NCBI RefSeq assembly: GCF_003846185.1
Contig: NZ_ML123034.1
Location: 3,532,948 to 3,571,002 of the forward strand
Origin: Streptomyces sp. ADI96-02
GTDB lineage: Bacteria; Actinomycetota; Actinomycetes; Streptomycetales; Streptomycetaceae
DNA length: 38,055 nucleotides
Direction: 5' to 3'
Below the pieces are notes generated by a model. The model did not search any database, had not been told where the DNA came from, and was given only the letters and a program-made list of their open reading frames with translations. This document shows, one piece after another, positions 24,226 to 33,218 of this stretch; position 1 is the first letter of the stretch, and every line of letters begins with the position of its first letter. The position numbers and the translations under genes were made by a program.

Positions 24226-25214
24226 GCGTTGGCCCCCGAGTACTCCTTGCGGCGGGCGATGATGAGCCGGGCCGCGCCGTTGACCAGCAGGGTGAGGACG
24301 AAGAGGACGAGGCCGGAGGCGATCAGGGCGTCCCGCCCGAACGCGTCGGCCTCGCCGAACTTGGCGGCGATGTTCTGGGCGAACGTCCCTCCGCCGGGGT
24401 TGAGCAGGTGCAGCGAGATGAGGAAGTTCGGGGAGAGGACCGTGGCGACGGCCATCGTCTCGCCGAGCGCCCGGCCCAGGCCCAGCATCGAGGCGGAGAT
24501 GATGCCGGAGCGGCCGAAGGGCAGCACCGAGAGGCGGATGACCTCCCAGCGGGTCGCGCCGAGGGCCAGTGCGGCCTCCTCGTTCATCTTCGGGACCTGG
24601 AGGAAGACTTCGCGGCTGACGCTGGTCACGATCGGCAGGATCATGATCGCGAGGAGGATGCCGACGGTGAAGAGCGAGCGGGCGACGCCGACCTCGGTCT
24701 TCTCGAAGATGTAGGTCCAGCCGAAGAACTGGTCGAGCCAGAGGTTGAGTCCTTCGAGGTACGGCACCAGGACCAGGGCGCCCCAGATGCCGTAGACGAT
24801 GCTCGGCACGGCGGCCAGCAGGTCCACCACGTACGCGATGGGCGCGGCCAGCCTGCGCGGCGCGTAGTGCGAGATGAACAGGGCGATGCCGACGGCGATC
24901 GGGACCGCGATGACCATCGCGATGACCGAGCTGACGACGGTGCCGAAGAGCAGGACCGCGATGCCGAAGACCGGCGGGTCGCCGGCCGGGTTCCAGTCGA
25001 AGGTGGTGAGGAAGTTGCCCTCGTCCTTCGAGATGGCGAGGACGGAGCGGTAGGTGAGGAACACGGCGATCGACGCCATGATCACGAGCAGCAGGATGCC
25101 CGAGCCGCGCGAGAGGCCCAGGAAGATCTTGTCGCCCGCGCGCCCGGTGGACCGGGGGCGGGGCCGCTGGACCGGCGGCGCCGGTGGCGTGTCTATCGGT
25201 GTGGTGGAAGCCAT
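24222..25214 (-). CDS. pstC: Phosphate ABC transporter permease PstC
   Basis: 330 residues. A Pro-rich cytoplasmic N-terminus precedes six membrane helices, with the EAA loop NEEAALALGATRWEVIRLSV (211-230) and the PstC segments DLLAAVPSIVYGIWG and GLGRALGETMAVATV. It forms the membrane channel with PstA. ATG at 25214 has GGAAAG a few nt upstream. A 173-bp G/C-rich gap separates it from pstS; such gaps often let pstS be expressed more strongly than the permeases, but no clear hairpin is seen here. Confidence 0.94.
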   Translation of the reverse strand: MASTTPIDTPPAPPVQRPRPRSTGRAGDKIFLGLSRGSGILLLVIMASIAVFLTYRSVLAISKDEGNFLTTFDWNPAGDPPVFGIAVLLFGTVVSSVIAMVIAVPIAVGIALFISHYAPRRLAAPIAYVVDLLAAVPSIVYGIWGALVLVPYLEGLNLWLDQFFGWTYIFEKTEVGVARSLFTVGILLAIMILPIVTSVSREVFLQVPKMNEEAALALGATRWEVIRLSVLPFGRSGIISASMLGLGRALGETMAVATVLSPNFLISLHLLNPGGGTFAQNIAAKFGEADAFGRDALIASGLVLFVLTLLVNGAARLIIARRKEYSGANA

Positions 25215-25387
25215 GGTCTTTCCGGTCTGTGTGGGGGAGCGGAGTCGCTTCCCTGGCGGCGGTGCACCGGATGGAGGGTGGGGCGGGGGCGGCGGGCCGG
25301 TCCGAAGGGGTGCGCCGGACCGGCCGCGCCTGCGGGTGGCGCGTACTGCGCCGGGAGGTGGGTCCCGGTGTGACGCCGGTCCCGGTG

Positions 25388-26521
25388 TTACGACAGGGAG
25401 GCGACGGTCTCGCGGACCTTGGCGTTGATCTCGGCCGGGATGGGCGCGTAGCCGGCGTCGGTGAGGACCTTCTGGCCGTCCTCGGAAGCGGTGTAGCCCA
25501 GGAAGGACTTGACGGTGGGGAGCGTCTCGGGCTTGTTGCCGCTGTCGCAGACGACCTCGTAGGTCACCAGGACCAGCGGGTAGGCGCCCTCGGCCTTGGT
25601 GGTGTAGTCGAGGTCGAGCGCCAGGTCCTTGCCGGTGCCCTTGATCTTGGCGGCGGCGATGGCCTGGGAGGCGTTCTCCGAGGTGGCCTTCACCGGGGCG
25701 GAGCCGCCGGTGTTGATGTCGACGGTGGGGATGTCCTGCGAGGTGGCGTAGGAGAGCTCGAAGTAGCCGATCGCGCCGTCGACCTGCTTCACCTGGGCGG
25801 CGACGCCGGAGGAGCCGGACGCTGCCTGGCCGCCGGGTGCGGGCCACTTCTTCTCGGCCTCGTACTTCCAGTCGGACGGGGCGGCGGCGTTCAGGTACTT
25901 GCCGAGGTTCTGCGTGGTGCCGGAGTCCTCGGAGCGGTGGAACGCCTGGATCGCCTTGTCCGGGAGGTCGACGCCGTCGTTGAGCTTGGCGATCGCCGGG
26001 TCGTTCCACTTCTTGATCTTGCTGTCGAAGATCTTGGCGAGCGTGGGCGCGTCCAGGACGAGGTTGTCGACGCCCTCCAGGTTGTAGCCGACCGCGATCG
26101 GGCCGCCGACCATCGGGAGGTTGATGCCCTGGCCCTTCCCGCACGTCTTCCTGGAGTCGGCGACCTCCTCGGGCTTCAGGGCCGAGTCGGAGCCGGCGAA
26201 GCCCACGGTGCCCTGGTTGAAGGCGACGATGCCCTCACCGGAGGACGAGGAGTTGTAGTTGATCTCCACGCCGGGGCAGGCGGCCATGTAGTTCTTCACC
26301 CAGAGGTCCATGGCGTTCTTCTGCGCGCTGGAGCCGGACGCGCGCAGCTGGCCCTTCGCGTCGCCGCAGTCGACGTCCGACGCCGCGGTCGTCTTACCGC
26401 CCGCGGCGGTGGCGCCGCCGGTGTTGTCGTCCGAACCGCACGCCGTGAGGACCAGGGCGCCGGAGACGGCGAGGGCACCGAGCGCGGTGGCACGAAGCCG
26501 GTTCTTGCGCTGAAGCTTCAC
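25388..26521 (-). CDS. pstS: Phosphate-binding lipoprotein PstS
   Basis: 377 residues. GTG at 26521 is chosen because AAGGA stands 9 nt upstream and it yields a proper lipoprotein signal: basic KLQRKNRLR, hydrophobic core, lipobox LTAC with Cys28. The mature protein shows the PstS phosphate-binding motifs ASGSSAQ (61-67), AGSDSAL (109-115) and HRSEDSGTTQ, and a C-terminal ILxY-like region. It captures phosphate outside the membrane for PstCAB. It is first in the operon and is preceded by a strong PHO box, so control by PhoR-PhoP under phosphate limitation is expected. It corresponds by position to SCO4142. Confidence 0.95.
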   Translation of the reverse strand: MKLQRKNRLRATALGALAVSGALVLTACGSDDNTGGATAAGGKTTAASDVDCGDAKGQLRASGSSAQKNAMDLWVKNYMAACPGVEINYNSSSSGEGIVAFNQGTVGFAGSDSALKPEEVADSRKTCGKGQGINLPMVGGPIAVGYNLEGVDNLVLDAPTLAKIFDSKIKKWNDPAIAKLNDGVDLPDKAIQAFHRSEDSGTTQNLGKYLNAAAPSDWKYEAEKKWPAPGGQAASGSSGVAAQVKQVDGAIGYFELSYATSQDIPTVDINTGGSAPVKATSENASQAIAAAKIKGTGKDLALDLDYTTKAEGAYPLVLVTYEVVCDSGNKPETLPTVKSFLGYTASEDGQKVLTDAGYAPIPAEINAKVRETVASLS

Positions 26522-26633
26522 TTCGGGTGTTCCTTCCAGGAGCCGCCGTGGTCTGTTCGTTCTACGACGGCGTGCGTTGAGGAGCGGCACTGCGGCGTAG
26601 CGCCGCGCACCGTGTACGTCCGAAATTAGGCAG

Positions 26634-26677
26634 AACAGGTGAAGCGGCCTACGGGAGAGAGTGAACGGCAGGTGAAC
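26634..26677 (-). promoter_or_regulatory. PHO box: 11-nt direct repeats for PhoP upstream of pstS
   Basis: In minus-strand sense four 11-nt units stand in register: GTTCACCTGCC, GTTCACTCTCT, CCCGTAGGCCG, CTTCACCTGTT. The first two are near-perfect PhoP direct-repeat units, the third is degenerate and the fourth is recognisable. A TAATTT -10-like hexamer follows at 26623-26628, which would place the last unit near -35, the usual Streptomyces arrangement. Confidence 0.85.
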
Positions 26678-26827
26678 CGTGCCGGACAGGCAAGTGCGGG
26701 TACGCCGGGCCCACCGCCGAATCCGCTGTCGCGCGTACGCCGCCGGGGGCGGGCCCGGTCGGCGGGGCGGCCGGCTCTCCGGCGCGGGGCGGACGGAAGG
26801 GCCCCGTGCGGGGCGTTGCCGCAGGTC

Positions 26828-27280
26828 TCAGCCGTGCCCGAGGGCGTCGAGCAGGGCGGTGAGCTGGACGCCGTCGCGGGGCTGGGTGAGGCGGGTGCGG
26901 GCCGCGCCGGGCGTCAGCCACTGGACGCGGTCCACCTCGTCGTTGGCGGCGAAGGCCCCGCCGGTCGCCTCGGCGGCCCAGTAGGCGACCTCCTTGGGGC
27001 GTCCGTCCACCAGGTAGTGGGACGTAGGGAGCCGGGCGCCGGGCGCGCAGAGATGGCCGGTTTCCTCCTGTACTTCGCGTACGGCGGCGGCCAGCGCGTC
27101 CTCGCCGCGCTTCAGCTTGCCCTTCGGGAAGGACCAGTCGTCGTAGCGCGGCCGGTGGACCAGGCAGACCTCCAGCCCGCCGCCGTCCGGCGAGCGGCGC
27201 CACAGCACGCAGCCCGCGGCCAGCACGGTGCTCCGAGGGTGGTCCGCCGCTCCTTCGCCGGGCGGCTGCGGGCGGGTCAC
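26828..27280 (-). CDS. Nudix hydrolase
   Basis: 150 residues with a canonical Nudix box from Gly54 to Gly75: GKLKRGE, seven residues, REVQEETG, matching GX5EX7REUXEEXGU. The WSFPKGKLKRGED sequence is typical of diadenosine-polyphosphate or diphosphoinositol/NTP-type Nudix enzymes. GTG at 27280 overlaps the stop of the CHAD-domain gene (GTGA), so it is translationally coupled. As third gene after ppk and a CHAD protein, a substrate with a phosphate chain (Np(n)N or short polyphosphate ends) is plausible, but that is inference. Confidence 0.85.
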   Translation of the reverse strand: MTRPQPPGEGAADHPRSTVLAAGCVLWRRSPDGGGLEVCLVHRPRYDDWSFPKGKLKRGEDALAAAVREVQEETGHLCAPGARLPTSHYLVDGRPKEVAYWAAEATGGAFAANDEVDRVQWLTPGAARTRLTQPRDGVQLTALLDALGHG

Positions 27281-28416
27281 GGCCGGGTCATGGCCGCCGC
27301 GTACGGCCATGCCTCCCGGAACACCGCCCGCGCGGCCTCCACCTCGTGCCGCTGGTCGGCGTGGAGCACCCCGAGCGCGTACGCGGTGGCGGGCGCGATC
27401 CGCGGGGTGCGGGCGGCTGCCGCCGCGGCGGCAGCCGCCTCGGCCGCGTCGCGGTGCAGGTCGAGGGCGTGGCCCGCGCCGGTGAGGGCCGGGTCGGCGG
27501 CACCGAGGACGACCTCGTGGGCGTACCGGTGCAGCCGCAGCAGCAGGCGGGCCTGGTGCCACGCCGCGTCCTGCGCCTCGTTGTACGGCTGGATCGCCGC
27601 GTCGGCGGGCAGGGCGGCGACCGCGCCGAGCACGCGCTGTTCGGCGCGTTCGGCGGGCTCCAGGAGCGCTTCGGTCCCGCGGCCGGTGACGCCCGGGGCG
27701 AGCGGCACCTCGGAGGCGAGGAGGGCGACGGCGTCGGCGACCGCGTGGAAGCGGGCGGAGCCGAGCGCCTGGAGCGCGGCGGAGTGGGCCCGGGTCCGGG
27801 CGAGGGTGAGCTGTCGTTCCAGCAGGGCCCCGGCGCGGGCGGCGCCGACTCCGAGCGCGGCGCGCCCCTGGGCGTCGGCGGAGCCGGTGGCGGTCTCCCG
27901 GTGTACGGGCCCCGATCCGCGCGGCGGTGGCAGGGCGGCCCCGGAGAGCCGGTGCAGGGCCTCGACGAGCCGGGTGAGGCGGCCCGCGTAGGCGTGTTCG
28001 CGGGCGAGGGTGCCGGAGAGCCAGGCCAGTTCGGTGCGGACCTGGTCGGCCCAGGCCGGGTCGAGCACGGGGCGGAAGGTGTGCAGCGAGCCGCTGATGC
28101 GCCGGGCCGAGCGGCGCAGCGCGCGGGCGGCGCGTTCGGCTCCCTGGTCGCCGGAGTCGGCGGGGGCGCTGTGCTCGCGGTGCAGGCGCAGGCTGCGCAG
28201 GAAGTCCGCGGCCTGTCCGCGCAGGTAGGGCGCGAGGACGGCGTCGGCGGTCGGGTCGCCGCAGACCCGGGTGCGGAGCTCGCGGGCGCGGGCGGCGGCG
28301 CCGTCGGGGGCCCGGTCGCGCGGTCCCTCGGCGGGGGCGGCCGGGGCCGCTTCGGCGGCCGGCCGGGTCGTCGTCTGCTGGTCAGGGCGTCGCACGCCGG
28401 CGCCTCCGGGCGTCAA
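27277..28416 (-). CDS. CHAD-domain protein, probable polyphosphate binder
   Basis: 379 residues, no membrane helix. A disordered Ala/Pro/Gly-rich N-terminus leads into an all-helical CHAD domain (about 55-350) rich in conserved His and Arg, for example [39 protein letters not shown] and [15 protein letters not shown], i.e. the basic groove that binds polyphosphate in this family. ATG at 28416 overlaps the 3' end of ppk by 35 bp and AGGA lies 11 nt ahead of it; a GTG at 28395 is an alternative. The tight link to ppk supports targeting to polyphosphate granules. Confidence 0.85.
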   Translation of the reverse strand: MTPGGAGVRRPDQQTTTRPAAEAAPAAPAEGPRDRAPDGAAARARELRTRVCGDPTADAVLAPYLRGQAADFLRSLRLHREHSAPADSGDQGAERAARALRRSARRISGSLHTFRPVLDPAWADQVRTELAWLSGTLAREHAYAGRLTRLVEALHRLSGAALPPPRGSGPVHRETATGSADAQGRAALGVGAARAGALLERQLTLARTRAHSAALQALGSARFHAVADAVALLASEVPLAPGVTGRGTEALLEPAERAEQRVLGAVAALPADAAIQPYNEAQDAAWHQARLLLRLHRYAHEVVLGAADPALTGAGHALDLHRDAAEAAAAAAAAARTPRIAPATAYALGVLHADQRHEVEAARAVFREAWPYAAAMTRP

Positions 28417-30637
28417 TGAGCATTTCCTGGACGTGCCGCAGCGGCTGGCCCTCCGCGTCCGTGGCGTGCCGGGTCCAGTTCCCGTCGGAACCCAGGTGCC
28501 AGGAGGAGGTGGTGTCGGCCATACCGGTCTCCAGGAGTCGGCTGAGCGCGGCGCGGTGGGCGGGGTCGGTGACCCGGACCAGGGCTTCGATCCGGCGGTC
28601 GAGGTTGCGGTGCATCATGTCGGCGCTGCCGAACCACACCTCGGGCTCGCCGCCGTTGCCGAAGGAGAAGACCCGGGAGTGTTCGAGGAAGCGGCCGAGT
28701 ATCGAGCGGACCCGCACGTTCTCGGAGAGTCCGGGGACGCCGGGGCGGATCGCGCAGATGCCGCGCACCCAGATGTCGACGGGGACGCCGGCCTGGGCGG
28801 CCCGGTAGCAGGCGTCGATGATCGCTTCGTCGACCATCGAGTTGACCTTGAAGCGTACGTAGGCGGGGCGGCCGGCGCGGTGGTGGGCGATCTCCTTGTT
28901 GATGCGGGCGATCAGCCCGTCGCGCAGGGACTTCGGAGCCACCAGCAGGCGGCGGTAGGTCTCGCGGCGGGAGTAGCCGGAGAGCCGGTTGAACAGGTCG
29001 GAGAGGTCCGCGCCGACCTGCGGGTCCGCCGTCAGCAGGCCCAGGTCCTCGTAGAGCCGGGCCGTCTTGGGGTGGTAGTTGCCGGTGCCGACGTGGGAGT
29101 ACCGGCGCAGCGTGTCGCCCTCCTGGCGGACGACGAGCGACAGCTTGCAGTGGGTCTTGAGGCCGACGAGCCCGTACACGACGTGGCAACCGGCCTCCTC
29201 CAGCTTGCGGGCCCACTTGATGTTGGCCTGCTCGTCGAAGCGCGCCTTGATCTCGACCAGGACGAGGACCTGCTTGCCGGACTCGGCGGCGTCGATGAGG
29301 GCGTCCACTATCGGGGAGTCGCCGGAGGTCCGGTACAGCGTCTGCTTGATCGCCAGGACGTCCGGGTCGCCCGCGGCCTGTTCCAGGAACGCCTGGACGG
29401 AGGTGGAGAAGGAGTCGTACGGGTGGTGGAGGAGCACGTCCCGTTCGCGCAGCGCGGCGAAGATGTCAGGCGCGGAGGCGGACTCGACCTCGGCGAGGTC
29501 GCGGTGGGTGCCGGCGATGAACTTGGGGAACTTCAGCTCCGGCCGGTCCAGCGAGGCGATGGCGAACAGGCCGGTGAGGTCGAGCGGTCCGGGCAGCGGA
29601 TAGACCTCGGCGTCGGACACTTTCAGCTCGCGGACCAGCAGGTCCAGGACGTACGGGTCGATCGACTCCTCGACCTCCAGGCGCACGGGCGGGCCGAAGC
29701 GGCGGCGCATCAGCTCCTTCTCCAGGGCCTGGAGCAGGTTCTCCGCGTCGTCCTCCTCGACCTCCAGGTCCTCGTTCCTGGTGACCCGGAACATGTGGTG
29801 CGCCAGCACCTCCATGCCCGGGAACAGCTCCTCCAGGTGGGCGGCGATGACGTCCTCTATGGGGACGTAGCGCTGCGGCGACGCCTCCAGGAAGCGGGTC
29901 AGCAGCGGCGGGACCTTGACCCGGGCGAAGTGCCGGTGGCCGCTGACCGGGTTGCGGACGACGACGGCCAGGTTGAGGGAGAGCCCGGAGATGTAGGGGA
30001 AGGGGTGCGCGGGGTCGACGGCCAGCGGGGTCAGGACCGGGAAGACGCGCTGCCGGAAGAAGGTGAACAGGCGGGCCTGCTCCTTCTCGGTCAGATCCGG
30101 CCAGCGGATCAGCTGGATGCCCTCGTCGGACAGGGCCGGGGCGATGTCCTGCTGGAAGCAGGCGGCGTGCCGGGCCATCAGCTCGCGCGAGCGGGTCCAG
30201 ATCAGGTCGAGGACCTCGCGGGGCTGGAGGCCGGAGGCGGAGCGGGTGGCGACGCCGGTGGCGATGCGCCGCTTGAGGCCGGCCACCCGGACCATGAAGA
30301 ACTCGTCCAGGTTGGAGGCGAAGATCGCCAGGAAGTTGGCGCGTTCCAGCAGGGGCGTGGCCGGGTCCTCGGCCAGCTCCAGGACGCGTTCGTTGAAGGC
30401 GAGCCAGCTGCGTTCGCGGTCCAGGAAGCGGCCCTGGGGGAGCTGGTCGCCGTCCCGGTCGGGCTCGTAGGCGTCCGCGTCGGCGTCGAGGTCGGGGTCC
30501 AGGTCGGCGGCGGTGGAGAAGCCGACTCCGTGGGAGGAGGAGCCGGCGACGGCGCTCGGCCGGTTCGCGGCGAGGGAGCCGACCGACGGCTGGGCGGCGG
30601 GCTGGACCGGGACCTCGGAGCTGGGCTGCTGGCTCAT
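28382..30637 (-). CDS. ppk: Polyphosphate kinase 1
   Basis: 751 residues. A disordered Pro/Ser/Asp-rich extension (1-65) precedes the PPK1 domains: N-domain from [20 protein letters not shown], a middle domain, and two PLD-like catalytic C-domains. The autophosphorylated histidine is His496 in [28 protein letters not shown] (515-529) and the second catalytic histidine His653 in [17 protein letters not shown] are present. It reversibly makes polyphosphate from ATP. ATG at 30637 is supported by GGAAG 9 nt upstream. It is first of the ppk-CHAD-Nudix operon. It corresponds by position to SCO4145. Confidence 0.95.
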   Translation of the reverse strand: MSQQPSSEVPVQPAAQPSVGSLAANRPSAVAGSSSHGVGFSTAADLDPDLDADADAYEPDRDGDQLPQGRFLDRERSWLAFNERVLELAEDPATPLLERANFLAIFASNLDEFFMVRVAGLKRRIATGVATRSASGLQPREVLDLIWTRSRELMARHAACFQQDIAPALSDEGIQLIRWPDLTEKEQARLFTFFRQRVFPVLTPLAVDPAHPFPYISGLSLNLAVVVRNPVSGHRHFARVKVPPLLTRFLEASPQRYVPIEDVIAAHLEELFPGMEVLAHHMFRVTRNEDLEVEEDDAENLLQALEKELMRRRFGPPVRLEVEESIDPYVLDLLVRELKVSDAEVYPLPGPLDLTGLFAIASLDRPELKFPKFIAGTHRDLAEVESASAPDIFAALRERDVLLHHPYDSFSTSVQAFLEQAAGDPDVLAIKQTLYRTSGDSPIVDALIDAAESGKQVLVLVEIKARFDEQANIKWARKLEEAGCHVVYGLVGLKTHCKLSLVVRQEGDTLRRYSHVGTGNYHPKTARLYEDLGLLTADPQVGADLSDLFNRLSGYSRRETYRRLLVAPKSLRDGLIARINKEIAHHRAGRPAYVRFKVNSMVDEAIIDACYRAAQAGVPVDIWVRGICAIRPGVPGLSENVRVRSILGRFLEHSRVFSFGNGGEPEVWFGSADMMHRNLDRRIEALVRVTDPAHRAALSRLLETGMADTTSSWHLGSDGNWTRHATDAEGQPLRHVQEMLIDARRRRRATP

Positions 30638-31093
30638 GAACCCATTCTTCCGCGTGGAGGGCCCTTCAGGCGCGTCGGAGCCGGGAAGGATCGCGGAAGG
30701 CCCGGAAAACCCGAGGTGGGAGCGGAGGCCGGGGCCGGAGGGGGACCCGGCGCCGCCCCCGTGCGTTCTCCCGCCGCGGCGGGGTACGGGCACGGCTGGC
30801 TGCATCCCGTGAGGTTCCCAAGGGAGTCTGAATGGCCGGTAACGGCGACATGACGTACAGGAAGCGGTGTGCCTGCCGATCGGACTCGGCGGGGCCCGGA
30901 GCGCGCCGACGTGTGGCCGGAGGATGACGGTACGGGTAGGGCTTCCGGAACCGCTCCCGGGGCCGACCGGTACGGCCGTTCGGGTGGCGAGCCCGGCGGT
31001 GCGGGGAGACCGGCCGGGGCGGAGTCGCGTGACGCCGCCCCGGGGCGGCCGGGCGGGCTTCCGGGTGTGGATCGGGCTGCCCGGCCGGGAGTC
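30638..31093. other. 456-bp gap holding the ppk promoter region
   Basis: No convincing gene on either strand; long open frames here are by-products of high G+C. In ppk sense a stretch around 30810-30850 contains GTTACCGGCCA followed by TTCAGACTCCC, only loosely PHO-box-like, and nothing as clear as before pstS. G/C-rich inverted repeats near 31030-31080 could end merR transcripts. Confidence 0.4.
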
Positions 31094-31432
31094 TCAGGCG
31101 GTGGGCGGGGACGTCGCGCGATGGGCGCGCAGCTCCTCGTTGATGCGCTGCGCCTCTTCCAGCTGGTCTTCCAGGATGACGATGCGGCAGGCGTCCTCGA
31201 TCTTGGTGCCCTGGTCCACGAGCTCACGGGCGCGGGAGGCGATGCGCAGCTGGTAGCGGGAGTAGCGGCGGTGGCCCCCGTCGGAGCGCAGCGGGGTGAT
31301 CAGGCGGTTCTCGCCGAGCGTGCGCAGGAAGGCGGGGGTGGTGCCGAGCATCTCGGCGGCCCGGCCCATGGTGTAGGCGGGATAGTCGTCGTCGTCGAGA
31401 TTGTCGGCGGGGCGGGTACTGCGAGGGGGCAT
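31094..31432 (-). CDS. MerR-type DNA-binding regulator
   Basis: 112 residues. A charged N-terminus (DNLDDDD) leads to a MerR winged helix-turn-helix (about 20-62): [20 protein letters not shown], then [22 protein letters not shown] with the typical GGHRRY wing. A short dimerisation helix follows ([20 protein letters not shown], about 85-104). There is no effector domain and no cysteine ligand pair, so it is an HspR/BldC-like small MerR rather than a metal sensor. ATG at 31432 has AAGAGG about 4-5 nt upstream. A perfect 32-bp palindrome lies 29 bp upstream of the start, a natural autoregulatory or attenuation site. Target genes are unknown; ppk is the next gene on the same strand. Confidence 0.85.
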   Translation of the reverse strand: MPPRSTRPADNLDDDDYPAYTMGRAAEMLGTTPAFLRTLGENRLITPLRSDGGHRRYSRYQLRIASRARELVDQGTKIEDACRIVILEDQLEEAQRINEELRAHRATSPPTA

Positions 31433-32004
31433 AGCACCTCTTCTTTCGGGGACACGTCGGGGGGCCCGAGTGCCGTACGGCACTCGGGCCCCGAGCTTTC
31501 AACACCATCTGCCGACGCCGTGCGCCGGCCCTCTTGTTCCGCCGGTCGGCCCGGGAGGGCCGAGGAGCGGGGATCGCGGATGCGTGACCGGGGACCACCT
31601 TCCGTTCCGGGGTCTGCGGTACCCGAGCGGAGATTTCCTCGCTCAGGCGATCCTGATGGCGTCTGCTCCTTACCTCGTTCGTTCGGTTCGGTCTTCTTCA
31701 CTGCGTGCGGCCCCTGGGGCCGCACGGCCCGGCAGCCAGCGCGGGGACCCACCGATTCCGGCCCCTGCGCTCCACTGCCGTTCCGCTCACTGCTCTGACC
31801 TGCGTGCACGGCAGTTCGTGTCTGCCGTGCCCTGTGGTTTTCGGCTACGACAGAACACTAACCCCGCTCGACGCCGGATGTCTACCGTGGCGGCTATAGA
31901 TTTTCTTCAGGGGTGAGGAGGGAGGTTCTGTGACGCGGGCACGCCGAAAGCTGTCGGGCGCTGTGCGGCGCCCGCCGGGAGCCGCCGTGCCGCCGACCCG
32001 GCGT
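31433..32004. other. 572-bp structured leader-like region upstream of the MerR gene
   Basis: No coding frame is supported. The region contains several strong inverted repeats: the 32-bp palindrome at 31461-31492, GTGCGGCCCC/GGGGCCGCAC (31705-31725) and GCACGGCAG/CTGCCGTGC with a 7-nt loop (31806-31830), as well as a GGGCGC/GCGCCC hairpin (31956-31973) just after mshD that could end that transcript. An A/T-rich patch (about 31890-31912) around CTATAGATTTTC may be promoter DNA. Confidence 0.5.
31461..31492. promoter_or_regulatory. Perfect 32-bp palindrome ahead of the MerR gene
   Basis: GGGGCCCGAGTGCCGT is followed immediately by its exact reverse complement. In RNA it would fold into a very stable hairpin with a minimal loop 29 nt before the MerR start codon; in DNA it is a two-fold symmetric site suited to a dimeric regulator. 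Which of the two applies cannot be told from sequence. Confidence 0.75.
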
Positions 32005-32928
32005 TCAGGACTCCGTGCGGTACATCAGGTCCACCTCGTGCGTGGTGAAGCCCATCCGCTCGTACACCGCGACCGCCGCCGTGTTGTCGGCGTCCACGTA
32101 GAGCATCGCGGTGGGCAACTGCTGGGCGGCCAGGTGGCGCAGGCCGATCGCGGTCAGCGCCTTGCCGAGGCCGCCGCCCTGCGCCTCGGGGAGGATCCCG
32201 ACCACGTACACCTCGCCCAACTGCTCCTCGGCGTGCACCTTCGTCCAGTGGAAGCCGACGATCGCGCCGTCCCGCTCGGCCAGGAAGAAGCCCTTCGGGT
32301 CGAACCAGGGCTCCGCCTTCCGGTCGTCCAGGTCCTGCTGGGTGAGCGAGCCCTGCTCGGGGTGGTGGGCGAAGGCGGCGCTGTTGACGGCGAGCCAGGC
32401 GGCGTCGTCGACACCGGGCGTGAAGGTCCGTACGGTGACGCCCTCGGGCAGCGCGGGCTCCGGCAGGTCGAGCGGGATCAGGCTCCGGCGGAGCTGGCGC
32501 AGCTCGCGGAAGAGGGAGAGGCCGAGGACCTGGGCCAGATGGCGGGCGGCCGACCCGCCGCCGTGCGCCCAGACCCGCAGCCGCTTGCCGGTCGCGGCGA
32601 GGAGGGCCGAGCCCAGGGCCCGGCCGTGGCCGCTGCCGCGCCGGTCGGGGCGGACGACGAGTTCGGCGGCCGGGGCCTCCACAGGGTCGGTGTCCTCCAA
32701 CTGGGCGTACCCGGTGAGCGAGCCGTCGACCGTGAGCAGGAAGTGGCGTACGCCGTCGCGGTGTCCGCCCCGGATCCGGAGCCTGCCCTGTTCGGAGACG
32801 GCCTGCCGGCCGTCGGACCCGGCGGCCTCGGCGAGCAGGTCGAGGACGGCGTCGGCCTGGGCGGGATCGAGTGCGTCGAGGGCCTGAATCTCGCGTCCGG
32901 GGGCGGGGAGGGGTACGTCAGTCGTCAT
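32005..32928 (-). CDS. mshD: Mycothiol synthase (MshD), double GNAT acetyltransferase
   Basis: 307 residues, the usual MshD length. Two GNAT domains stand in tandem: the N-terminal one (about 10-150) with acetyl-CoA loop RPDRRGSGHGRALG (93-106) and the C-terminal catalytic one (about 164-305) with VYVVGILPEAQGGGLGKALT (240-259) and LYVDADNTAAVAVYERMGF. MshD acetylates Cys-GlcN-Ins to give mycothiol, the main thiol of actinobacteria, in the cytoplasm. ATG at 32928 has no strong ribosome site. It is transcribed leftward, apparently alone. It corresponds by position to SCO4151. Confidence 0.92.
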   Translation of the reverse strand: MTTDVPLPAPGREIQALDALDPAQADAVLDLLAEAAGSDGRQAVSEQGRLRIRGGHRDGVRHFLLTVDGSLTGYAQLEDTDPVEAPAAELVVRPDRRGSGHGRALGSALLAATGKRLRVWAHGGGSAARHLAQVLGLSLFRELRQLRRSLIPLDLPEPALPEGVTVRTFTPGVDDAAWLAVNSAAFAHHPEQGSLTQQDLDDRKAEPWFDPKGFFLAERDGAIVGFHWTKVHAEEQLGEVYVVGILPEAQGGGLGKALTAIGLRHLAAQQLPTAMLYVDADNTAAVAVYERMGFTTHEVDLMYRTES

Positions 32929-33150
32929 GGGGACGAGCGTACGGGGAGCGGTGCAGGGCCGGGGCGGATGCGGGACGCCGGTACGCCCGCGGTGTCCTGC
33001 CGGCGGGGCGGCCGGAAAGGAGCCCCGTTCCGAGGCGTATGACCGGCTCTGTTCAACTCTGCACGGCTTATGGCCGGTACCGCCCGCCTCGGTGCGGTCC
33101 CGGCGACCCTTTTGGCGGGATGGCAACCAGCTCGTAACCCCGAACACCTG

Positions 33151-33177
33151 TTGCGCTACGCGCGTTGACCCTAGGCT
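33151..33177 (+). promoter_or_regulatory. Candidate promoter of the 5'-nucleotidase gene
   Basis: TTGCGC (33151-33156) and TAGGCT (33172-33177) are separated by 15 nt, slightly short for the main sigma factor, and sit about 42 bp before the start codon. TTGACC at 33165-33170 is an alternative -35. No PHO box is evident. Confidence 0.35.
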
Positions 33178-33218
33178 GCGGCACGCAGGATTCCAGACGT
33201 GACACTACAAGGGGACCG

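Noticed and set aside
28271..30853. 860-codon open frame opposite ppk
   Set aside because: A mirror effect of ppk codon bias in high-G+C DNA; the minus strand has an unmistakable polyphosphate kinase with both catalytic histidines.
30805..30855. PHO box upstream of ppk
   Set aside because: GTTACCGGCCA and TTCAGACTCCC only loosely match the 11-nt consensus; ppk may still be PhoP-controlled but the site is not clear enough to annotate.
31094..31432. Identification of the MerR-type regulator as BldC
   Set aside because: BldC is shorter (about 68 residues) with a different helix-turn-helix sequence; this protein has a C-terminal coiled-coil helix and a different neighbourhood.
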